From assembly GCA_050084515.1 (NCBI GenBank), contig CM114271.1:19592001-19656000 (forward strand): a stretch of DNA of 64,000 nt, written 5' to 3'. Every line of letters begins with the position of its first letter. The stretch's first letter is position 1. This stretch comes from Blasia pusilla (taxonomy: Eukaryota; Marchantiophyta; Marchantiopsida; Blasiales). Below are positions 10,677 through 20,328 of this stretch, one piece after another. The translations under genes were made by a program, and so were the position numbers. The notes below the pieces were generated by a model that did not search any database, was not told the origin of the DNA, and was given only the letters and a program-made list of their open reading frames with translations.

Positions 10677-10932
10677 TGAAAGACCTACAGTCATAAAACA
10701 CGTATAGAATCACATACAATCAAGCCAAACCCACTCCACAATGGGAGAATCTAGGTCGAAGCTTGCGGGAAACACCATAGCCAAGGGCTCTACTCACTAC
10801 CAAGGCTAACTCCCAACGCACAGGCTCAACTCAAAGAATCGATGTTCTTTGAGTGCACTCCACCTTATATCCTCCAACCTAAGAGCGGGCCCTCTTGGGA
10901 AAGTCACCCCAACCGAGTAACCCCAACCCTAT
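10677..10932 (-). repeat. LTR module B
   Basis: About 255 bp that matches 38382-38650 and 39802-40070. It includes the core AAACCCACTCCACAATGGGA and a short hairpin (TCAAAGAA...TTCTTTGA near 10834-10855). Confidence 0.88.
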
Positions 10933-11031
10933 GTATGAAACCGCATCTCTACCAAGCCACTACGGTCCTACATAAGGAATGGCCTCTACTAGCACACTAT
11001 ACTCTACGACATAATCCGTATGGTCATGACA
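10933..11031 (-). repeat. LTR module C (5' terminus)
   Basis: These 99 bp match 40071-40169 and end CCGTATGGTCATGACA on the plus strand. On the minus strand this is a TG-starting LTR terminus. The copia sequence begins at the next base. Confidence 0.88.
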
Positions 11032-12156
11032 GCGAAAGCTCTATACGGGCTCAAACAAGCTCCAAGAGCTTGGTATGGCAAGATTACATACGTCTTACAA
11101 GAGTTGGGTTTTAGGGTATCTGATTCTGACTCCTCATTATATGTCTTAAGAGGACAAGATCAGACAGTTCTCATTGTGTTGTATGTTGATGATCTCTTGA
11201 TTAATGGGAGTACTAAAGAAATGTTACAACAAGTGAAGCTTAAGTTACAAGCAGAATTTGATATGAAGGACTTGGGAGAACTCAAGTACTTCCTTGGTAT
11301 TGAGTTTATCAAGGTTGGAGAGAGCATGTGGTTATTACAACGACAATATGCTCTTCATATGCTTTCAAAATATGGTATGACGGCTTGTAAGCCAATCTCT
11401 ACACCGTTGGACCAGAGCGTGAAGCTAAGAGTGGATGAAGGAGAGTTGCTTGCAGATTCTAATATGTGCAGGCGCATGGTTCGAAGTTTGATCTATCTTA
11501 CTATAACCAGACCAGATTTGAGCTATGTTGTTGGCCTAGTGAGCTTGTTTATGCAAGCCCCTCGAAAACCTCACCTTGATGCTGTGAGGAGGATTATGCA
11601 GTATGTGAAAATTCTCTATTCTATTTGGGCTTCAATTTGAACCTTCTCCGAGTTTTCAATTACAGGGATTCACAGATGCTGATTGGGCAGGAAGCGTGTT
11701 TGATCGAACTCCACATGTGGTTATTCATTTACTTTGGGAAGCGCAACTATAAGTTGGGCTTCAAAGAAGCAACCTACAGTTGATTTATCTTCAACAGAGG
11801 CTGAGTACAGAGGAGCAACCAATGCAACATGTGAGGCGGTGTGGCTTCATCGATTACTTGTTGAGATTGGTGTTAATAACTTAGGACCTAGTATAATATA
11901 TGCAAACAATATTAATAGCATCAAGCTTGCTAATAACCCTGTGTGTCATACTCGTACAAAGCATGTTGAGGTGCACTATCATTTTATCAAAGAGAAAGTG
12001 CTTGCAGGAGAAATTGATTTTGTGTATATAGGTACAGATCAGCAAATTGCTGACATCTGTACAAAGGCATTGTCTAGAGATAAGTTTGAGATGTTTAGAA
12101 AGGATTTAGGCATTAGAGATATCGATATGAGCTTGAGGGGGAGTATTGAAGATTGA
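11032..12156 (+). pseudogene. Ty1/copia pol, 3' part (RT and RNase H)
   Basis: This is the 3' end of a copia polyprotein, which copies element RNA into DNA inside virus-like particles. It begins abruptly at AKALYGLKQAPRAWYG, the typical start of copia RT motif 3, because the upstream part has been replaced by the Ty3 element. Landmarks are the catalytic LYVDDLL, DLGELKYFLGIE, TRPDLSYVV, then RNase H with [20 protein letters not shown] (Glu retained), [15 protein letters not shown] and the terminal [10 protein letters not shown]. The frame shifts or stops near 11640 (stop TGA) and resumes at 11734, so it is broken. Gag, protease and integrase are absent. It is followed by a purine tract (GAGGGGGAG at 12135-12143) and the 3' LTR. 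Confidence 0.93.
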
Positions 12157-12450
12157 GTTACAGTCAAGCTCATGAGACACTTGAACTGCTACATTTGGTA
12201 CTTACACAAAGTAGGGAAGCTTAATCTTGGTTAGTCAGTTAAGCACGATTATCTTAACTAAGGTTAGTTAATCACAGTTAGTCTAACTCGAGACTATGGT
12301 TAAGGGTAGGTTTAGGGTTGATTGTACATACCCTATATAATTGAGAAGAAGACCAGCCTCCACTCATTCACTCATTACAAATTTCGTTCTCCATGGTGGT
12401 GTGTGTGTGTGAGCCGTTTTCCACCAGTTATGCTTGTTTAGTAGTTTTCC
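12147..12450 (+). mobile_element. Copia 3' LTR (end uncertain)
   Basis: This starts with TGAAGATTGAG just after the purine tract. It contains a TATA-like CCCTATATAATTG near 12330 and a GT-rich stretch near 12400. No second LTR is present for comparison, so the right end is a guess. Confidence 0.55.
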
Positions 12451-12467
12451 ACTCCTATAAACCCTAA

Positions 12468-12560
12468 GGAATTCCAAATGAGAGGCCCTAGTAGAGCCTA
12501 AGGACTTCCAAATGAGACTTCCTAGTAGAGTCGTGGGTCTTCCAAATGAGATGTCCCTAA
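12468..12560. repeat. Short subrepeats of about 40 bp
   Basis: The phrase CTTCCAAATGAGA recurs three times with a CCTAGTAGAG-type spacer. The same phrase occurs inside each of the larger repeat units that follow. Confidence 0.75.
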
Positions 12561-12660
12561 TTGGTTCTACATGACGGATGGCTATTTCACCTGCGGTCAG
12601 GTGAGGTGTGCCGGTTTGCCACGAAGAGAACCAACGAGATGAGATGATGCGCGAGATAAA

Positions 12661-13889
12661 GTGGAGTGTTCAAATCTCATGGACAGATATGACGGAGAGT
12701 TAACCGGGTATCGGCAGTGACGTGAACGGTGGAATCCTTCCCCAACCAAAGATGATCCTTGCTATTTCACCGCGATTTTACGACACATGAGGATCAATGA
12801 CTACTCTTTGGTCCCCTGAAATCTGAACCGTCGGATCTTCATCGACCATATAAAACCTCCATGGGGACCCACCCCAAGAGCTTCCAAAACGCCCCTAATA
12901 GAGCCATAGGACTTCCAAATGAAACGCACTAATAGAACCCGAGGAGAATTGGGGAGAATGACTTCGCTATTTTTCTCGTTAATTGGCCTCAATGTGCTTC
13001 TTGTCCTACTTCTTACGATTATTTGTGGCATAAGTTATTTAGGGGTGGGGTTTAGGGTTTAGGGTGGAGTGTTCAAATCTCATGGACAGATATGACGGAG
13101 AGTTAACCGGGTATCGGCAATTCTGTGAACGGAGTGGAATCCTTCCCCAACCAAAGATGATCCTTGCTATTTCACACCGCGATTTTTACGGCACATGAGG
13201 ATCAATGACTACTCTTTGGTCCCTGAAATCTGAACCGTCGGATCTTCATCGACCATATAAAACCTCCATGGGGACCCACCCCAAGAGCTTCCAAATGCGA
13301 CGCCCTAATAGAGCCATAGGACTTCCAAATGAAACGCACTAATAGAACCCGAGGAGAATTGGGGAGAATTCAGACGACTTCGCTATTTTCCTCGTTAATT
13401 GGCCTCAATGTGCTTCTTGTCCTACTTCTTACGCTGTTCGCTGTGGCATAAGTTATTTAGGGGTGGGGTTTAGGGTTTAGGGTGGAGTGTTCAAATCTCA
13501 TGGACAGATATGACGGAGAGTTAACCGGGTATCGGCAATTCTGTGAACGGAGTGGAATCCTTCCCCAACCAAAGATGATCCTTGCTATTTCACACCGCGA
13601 TTTTTACAGCACATGAGGATCAATGACTACTCTTTGGTCCCTGAAATCTGAACCGTCGGATCTTCATCGACCATATAAAACCTCCATGGGGACCCACCCC
13701 AAGAGCTTCCAAATGCGACGCCCTAATAGAGCCATAGGACTTCCAAATGAAACGCACTAATAGAACCCGAGGAGAATTGGGGAGAATTCAGACGACTTCG
13801 CTATTTTCCTCGTTAATTGGCCTCAATGTGCTTCTTGTCCTACTTCTTACGCTGTTCGCTGTGGCATAAGTTATTTAGGGGTGGGGTTC
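12661..13889. repeat. Three tandem 0.41-kb repeats with telomere-like junctions
   Basis: Units start at about 12661, 13064 and 13482 with GTGGAGTGTTCAAATCTCAT and end AGTTATTTAGGGGTGGGGTT. The first unit is about 403 bp and the others about 418 and 408. Between units the sequence GGGTTTAGGGTTTAGGG carries two copies of the plant telomere heptamer. The array ends about 280 bp before the mS35 start codon. Confidence 0.93.
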
Positions 13890-14172
13890 GTGTAATGAAT
13901 GATACGCCCTGAGGATTCCAGACGACGAGAGTGTGATACCCGTACTCTCCAATAATTCTTTTTTTTTCCTCTTTCCTTCTTCTTCTGTTTTCTTGTACCC
14001 TGTGACAGGTTTTCCAGGAGTTGGAGATTGCGTGATGAGCGATCTGTATCTGGTCGGGGTCACGAGAGCAGAGCCGCGTTAGTCAGACGGGCGGTGGAGG
14101 AGGAGAGGCGAGGCGGCTGAGCAGTGGTCTAGTGATCGGTTGATTGATTGGCAACGGAGGACGAGTGGAAAA

Positions 14173-16947
14173 ATGCAGAAAGCTCTTGCAGCATTTATCG
14201 GTCGCTCATCCCGCAGCCTGTCAGGTCAAATTCTCGGTCACTCTGCATCTGGCTACGGCCACGGCTACTCGTCCTCCGTTGCCCGGAGATTCGCCAGGCA
14301 TTTTTCGGCCAGCGATGGGACGGAGGTTGGTGCATCTTCAGGTCAGATTCCCACGCTTTTCAATTCTTATGTTACCTATTGGGTTTGAGATGAGAAGCGA
14401 TGGAGATCGGAAGCTGCATGGAGAGGTTCAATAAATTGCACCAGCAGACAGTATGGAATTGCAGGGAATGATATCCTGGTTCGGGAGAGGCGCCTCAGAA
14501 TGCTGTAAATGGGATTCCGCCAATTGTGAAAATGCGATGCAGTGTTGTGTTGACTGCGTTTGGAAAATTGCTGGCTTGCTGAGTTATTCTAGAGTTTTGC
14601 AGTTGTGATTGTCGCTTGTGTTGTTTAGCCGTGCACCTTCTGAGTTTGTGGAGGTGGACTGGCATTCGTTCAGTGGAGGGTGAGAAAGCAGAGGCGGAGA
14701 AACCAGTGAAACGGAAGAAGCTGAGTAAGAAAGAGCGCTTCGGTCGATATGATCAGGAGTTTGAGGACGAAATGGCGCAGATTCCAATCGATAATAGCAT
14801 AGAACATCTCTACGACACGAGACCAATCGTGGAGAAATGGATGGGTCACCCAACATTTTATGATATGATTTCAGGTTTGAGTGTACCTGGCCTTTCTCTG
14901 TACATTCTGTCACAGCTGTGACACTCTACACCACCGGAGTATTAGCTAGCCATCTTGAGGCACCAGTCTACAGCCATCGCGTTTCCTGATCCAACTTTAG
15001 CTTGTGCACTCAATCTCTTTAGTAGTAGCTGAGATCATTCTCTAACTGAGGAAACTTTCCTGTTTACATAGTGTCCTTTTGGTGACTATTTTATACTCTA
15101 GGATTTTAATTACTGAAGGGCCTCTCAAGAAGAATGGAGTGAGTTTTCAATACCTGGTACTGCCAGTGTCGGGGTTCCCAGCCCCAAGGAACTGGTTTTC
15201 CCTACGTTGGAAGTTCAGATGTGAACAGGAGGACAGCTGCAAGGACTAATTCATTATAATCTATAGTAGTGTGAATCATTCATAGAGAGGCACGGGTTTC
15301 TCAGCCATCCGCAGCTTGTAGGAACAGAGCAAGAGGTTTCTCCAGAATGCATTATGGGTGCAGCTCACTCTTGTGGAGATGGGTCGAGGTCTGTTGTTGG
15401 TTGGCAAATCAGGGGTTTGGATGGGAGAGACACGGATATTGTTGAACATTCAGGACTCTAGACTGACCTTTAATTGCAGAGAAATAGTAAGCAAGGCGAT
15501 AGAACAGCATGCATCTGTAAAGAATGTGAGATGCAGCAAAGAGCGGATCAGAGTAGCTCTTTAAATACACCGGGCCCTCTATTGTGCCCTTCCTACAACA
15601 GAAAACGTGTCCTACCTAATGTAAATGCAATTCACGTCCAGGAGTGCTGAGTCACTGACAAGTGACACCTGTTCACCAACACATTAGAGGTGAGTCACAA
15701 GAATGACCTGCCTGTCCTATTATACCTGCGGAGGTGGCTAGGCATGGTGTCAATAGAGGAAGGTGGCCGGTAATCAGCTACCTGCTGATATCTAACAGAT
15801 ATGACATGTAATCCTGTGGTGTGAACCAAGTCCTCAATCAAAGACTAACCGATGCAGCTTTCGTAGAAGAGTAGATTTTTGGGAACTGAAAGAATCCACT
15901 TCTTAGTCTCGAGAGATCAAAACTTATGATGAGTGGGACTCCTATCAATTTGAAATCAGAGGAACAGTGCCTCATCTCCTCTGTGCTCTCTGCGTCTAAT
16001 TGTGTTATTTGTCCTCAATCGTCAATGTGTATTATAGACTGAGTGAATTATTCTAAAACCCTACAACCCTACTCAGGCCATGACCTGTGCGTACTCAAGA
16101 GAACACATACCTTGCGTTTGCTCCTGAGTGGGAATCTTGGAAATCTAGGGCCTGGAACCAATAAATATCCATCAAGCAGAGGCCAAGCTTGAAATCTAGT
16201 GCTGATAGGGTTCAATGAACCGAAGGGGTCAATTGTTTCATCTTCCATGTATGCATTGTAGGTGCCCACATATATAGCGTAGTGCATTACATGCTTTATG
16301 TGGATAGAATACTCCCAGGTTTCCTAATTGCTTTCTCATTTCTTGAAGTGTTCAGACATTCTCGTTCTTACTTATGTAATTCATCTTTGGATGCAGAGGA
16401 TGCATATCCAAGAGGAGGAGCTCCCAATGATGAACCTCCTGGGGAAGGTCCAATTTTGAGGTGGGAGACAAGGGTAGTACTGAGCCCTGGAGGAGAAGCT
16501 TATCATCCAGCAAATCGCAAGGTTAAAGTATCAGTCTATGTGAAAGAGCTGAACCTTTCTGCTGCAGAAAAGGAACAGCTTTTGGCAATGGTGGGGAAAC
16601 GCTACAACCCACATAAAGACGAATTGACCATAGTCAGTGAAAGGTACTGTCAAACACATGGCATATTTTAACAGTGAGATTTCTTGTGAGCATATGTAGA
16701 GACACTGTTGTGATGAGGGTACAAGTTTCCAGATATGACATAAGGCTGGTTGGGGCAAACAAACTCAAATGTAATGCCAACTGTGTCCCTTGTAGGGTTG
16801 TGGAAAATTATGCTCCTCACTCTGAAATTTCTGTACAGATTTGAGCAGCGGGAAGAAAATAGGAAGGATGTTCTGAGGATACTATTATCTCTGATCGAAG
16901 AAGTGCAGAAGAAAGAGGAAGTTGTCGTGGAGGCTGAGCAAGCATGA
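14173..16947 (+). CDS. MRPS35: Mitochondrial small-subunit ribosomal protein mS35, four exons
   Basis: mS35 (MRP-S28/Rsm24 family) is a component of the small mitochondrial ribosomal subunit. Exons 14173-14341, 14674-14874, 16397-16643 and 16839-16947 join in phase with GT-AG borders to give 241 residues. The first exon encodes an Arg/Ser-rich, acid-free start (MQKALAAFIGRSSRSLSGQI, later VARRFARHFSAS), typical of a mitochondrial targeting peptide. Exon 2 carries a basic patch (KRKKLSKKERFGRYDQEFED) and IVEKWMGHPTFYDMI. Exon 3 has the conserved core KVKVSVYVKELNLSAAEKEQ and YNPHKDELTIVSER. Exon 4 has FEQREENRKDVLRILLSLIE, nearly the plant consensus. The ATG at 14173 was preferred over an upstream in-frame ATG (14140) because it starts the targeting peptide cleanly. 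An alternative acceptor at about 16796 would add residues but meets a stop. Confidence 0.93.
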
Positions 16948-18735
16948 ATCTGATTGAAGAGGGATTCAGCTTCATGAACTAGGGTTTATCAGATTGCCCG
17001 CAATTTTGATTCCGTTGTCGTAAAGTTCACACTTCTACAGGTATGACTGAGAAAGCTCAATCTTACCGTGGCAAATTAGTGGAATTTGTAGGAAGTGGTT
17101 GTCTGCTTGGCCATAAGAGGGGACTACCATGCAAACCATTGATTCAAGGGCACATCAGCAAGCTATCCATAAATGCGTTATCTCTGGGAATTCAAAGAGG
17201 AATCTAATGACTGATGGTGTCCATGGTTTCTAGTGGGCCACCCATGAATCTTTTGGATTCTCACGTGTCCTGGAAAATTTTGCCAGGCTCTCAACCACTC
17301 CTGACCTGAGAAGATCCAACTAGCCTCGGATGCACATGTCAAAAGAAGAGGACTCCAGTAACTGCAACCAGATCCTGATTCCTCCAAAGCATAGAGTGAG
17401 AGTATTATACTCTCTTTTACGGCTTTTTAAATTGGATGTGAACTTGTTTTTACTATTCATTGCTTGAAACAAAGCATCTCCCAGAAAGCACGACGGCTGC
17501 AAAACCTGCCTTTTTTGCACCCAACCTAAGGAAGTGGAAGATAATGTGGAAGATAATGAATCATTTCTGTTTTTCAGGGCTCACCGGAACATGTAGTGTA
17601 ATTGCTGACAATAACCGGAGAGGTTTGAGGATGTGATGGAAAAGCATTAGACATTTATCATGAGATGAAATAGCTTGTAGTTATTTCAGATGGTGATGCA
17701 TCAGTGCTCGTTCTTTTTCATGAATGCTTACCTTGTCCCCATTTTGACCCGCCACTTCCTTCTCATTTGAAATGAATGCTCTTTATGGTCAAACATGTTT
17801 CTATCTGCGATCGACAATGTGTTACTTCGGCTGCAAATCTATTTGCAGATGGATGGATCTTTGTCTTCGCTGCACTGGAAATTGTTCCGTTTACGGTATG
17901 TGTTACAAGAAAGAAGTCAGGGCCTTTCACAGTCATAGAGGTGTCTCCACATCCCTCCGGGTAGTTCCCTTATGGGAATCTGTGTCCACGGCCCTCTCTA
18001 CTTCAGTCAAATTGCCCCAGATCTAATTTCTCCAGGAATAAGTTAGTGTGCCAGTGTCTGATGGCACCCGAGGGCTGCTGTGTAATAGATGTCCATGGAC
18101 GAGACTGATATACAATGATTCATGCTAATTCAACCACCTGTCTCTTTCCTGGGGAGTCGCGGATGTGCACCTGGTGTGGATCCCCTTTAGATGAGTGACA
18201 TTACCTGGACTGTTCTAGGGATAAGGTCACATATGCAGCTCGGTCTGCATTACCCTAGTCCACTGCTTCTCGGATATGCACTTGCTGTGGATGCAGTTTC
18301 TGATGATGGCGTAATGGTGGCTTTCTTCCATCTGAACGCCTGAACTGTCCATGTTCTTCCATTGCATCGGACCTTTCACTCACACCATCAAGACTAGAGT
18401 CTGCAACACGATCTCTGGAAGAGTACTTGGAAAGAGACCTGGATGCCGTTGTAATCCATGTGCAAGGACATACCCCTCCAGTCTCGGATACCGAAAATTT
18501 TCTTATTTCCTGCAGCCAGGAGTCCATCCCTTCTTTCCAAAGAGTGGAAGCGCCACAGTTTCCATCCGGAGCTCTCCACGGAGGAGATCAATGCTCGAAC
18601 AGAGCGGGACAGTCTCCAGCCATGAAATCACCATGTGAATGCACACATCTGTGAGTCCTCTGTCAACCGCACGAATTGCGCAGTTCCATCTCCAAAGATC
18701 GGAGCACTCGACGACCTTCATCAGTTGGTGTAGCA
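16948..18735. other. mS35 3' flank, no gene recognised
   Basis: Probably the 3' UTR followed by unique DNA. Several overlapping ORFs of 60-95 codons lie on both strands around 17770-18780, none with a known motif or matching splice structure. Confidence 0.45.
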
Positions 18736-18739
18736 GAAG

Positions 18740-19510
18740 CAGTTCGCATGGCCGAACGGCTCCCTGCGATCTTGAACCCAAAGGATCACGACCAGTTCGT
18801 CAAGAATCTATCGGCGGGAGTCCGGAAAGATTATGCATCCCCCAAAGCGTTACTTCCGTCGTACGTCTTGCCCCTCCGCTTCTAGAAGTCCGCAGCTCTT
18901 GCAAGACACGTCAATTCCGAGCATGACTTCTCAACGGTTACCCGTGATCTTGTTGAACCTCGAGATTCCTGACCTGTTCATCAAGAATCAGTCAGCGCAA
19001 GTCCGGAAAGATCATGCATCTTCGAAAGCGGTACTTCCGTCCGCTTCTACCGGAAAAGATGCACTTCGATAAAAACAAGTGATGGAAAACCCATCGGAAG
19101 TACAAAAGAGGGGGACTCAAAGAGTCAAAACCTGAAGGCCACAACAAGACCAGAAAAGGAAGAAGGGGGCATTCCCCCCAACGACGAAACTCACCAACAG
19201 CAGAGACAATATCAGCAACAACAAGAGAGTTATGACTACTACTAAGTGGGCCTCTAGCGCCGGCGTCTCCCACAACCGCTTCTACAACTCCGCAGCCCTC
19301 GCGAGACACGTCAATTCCGAGAATGATTTCCAAACGGTTCCCCGCGATCTTGAACCCCAAGCATCGCGACCACTTCTTCAAGAATCTAACAGCGCGAGTT
19401 TGGAAAGATTATGCATCTTCAAAAGCGTCACGTCCGTCGTACGTCCTGCCTCTCGGCTTCCAGAGTCCAGACGTCCGCATCTCCTGCTACACGCGTCAAT
19501 TCCGAGCATG
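18740..19510. repeat. Degenerate dispersed repeat, three copies
   Basis: A block of about 170 bp recurs near 18765-18920, 18945-19060 and 19345-19505. Shared phrases are GATCTTGAACCC, CAAGAATCTA, CGGAAAGATTATGCATC and CACGTCAATTCCGAGCATGA. In one frame all three read as a similar peptide (NPKDHDQFVKNLSAGVRKDY in the first). This could be decayed coding sequence or simply a repeated non-coding element; I do not recognise it. Confidence 0.7.
19130..19250 (+). repeat. Repeat shared with 50265-50375
   Basis: The order of short matches (GGAAAAGG, AAACTCAC, AGAGACAAT..ATC, GGCAACA, GAGAG.TATGACTA) is the same in both places and in the same orientation. Confidence 0.5.
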
Positions 19511-19654
19511 ATTTCCTCCATAGCCGCAATTCAAGATGTCAACTCCGCGCACAGCTTCAGCATCGCGCTCATTCCAGAATCTAGCACAATTCAAGCACAA
19601 GCCTCCTCCCGCAGGACACGAAGGGCAGAATTGCCGTTCAAGCGACTGCCTCTG

Positions 19655-19850
19655 TCGCAACCAATGCTCGGCAAGAACCGGCATTCTTCGTTAAACCAGC
19701 CGATTGAGAACGTGCGATTTCCGACGAGAAAAATGAGTTTTCTTTGTTAAATTTAAAAGAAACCGGCTAGAATGGAGAAATTACCGACTACCTTGAGAGT
19801 TCTCTCGGAAAGCTACCGGTGTGCATAAAAATCCTTGCCGAGCACTGATC
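19655..19850 (+). repeat. Repeat copy in inverted orientation to 49670-49905
   Basis: About 195 bp, including CAAGAACCGGCATTCTTCGT, TTTTCTTTGTTAA, ACCGGCTA and AAAAATCCTTGCCGAGC. It matches the reverse complement of 49670-49905 with moderate divergence. Confidence 0.8.
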
Positions 19851-20328
19851 GCAACAACTCTGATCTTCGGGCGCTCCCATGCTCCATCCGCGAAACGGCC
19901 AAGAGGGAGGGCGTCCGTTCCACCTTCCGAGCGACTATGATGATTCCGATCGCGAGAACCCGGCGAAGGCGAAGATCAGAAGTCAAATGGAAGCATCGGT
20001 GCATTCCCACGTTCTGTTTTATGCTAAGAATCTTTTCTTGTCATTAATTTAAATTTCATTAAATGAGAGAAAAAGAATGCTAATAAAAAATTAGGTGGTA
20101 ATCTATATAATAAGACAAGATAGCGGGACAAAAGAAAAATAGGCATCATTTTTTACTTTTGTTGCTTTAGCCCATTAGATCGCCTCGTATATATCCATTT
20201 TATTATAAAATAAACCTCAAAAGAGGACAAACAAAGGTAATAACATCTAGAAAAAGGAGTCAAAAAATGCATAAAAGAATGCAAGAATGGAAATGGCAAC
20301 TAGCCAACGCAAACACCGACCCAACGAG

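Larger units (their letters stand above)
8527..11031 (-). mobile_element. Deleted Ty3-type LTR retrotransposon
   Basis: Read on the minus strand, this has an LTR-like 5' part (11031-10677, starting TGTCATGACC), a gag-protease ORF (10617-9979), a non-coding stretch, a polypurine tract (AGGGGGGCGG at 9330-9321), and a terminal LTR-like block (9320-8527) ending in GCACGACA. Reverse transcriptase, RNase H and integrase are missing, so the element cannot move on its own. The terminal block carries the same 125-bp sequence at both of its ends (8527-8654 and 9157-9284). The 5' block matches two blocks at 38382-38650 and 39802-40070 and one at 40071-40169. Its right end abuts a copia element at 11032. 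I find no target duplication on its left side, so the insertion has been rearranged. Confidence 0.75.
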
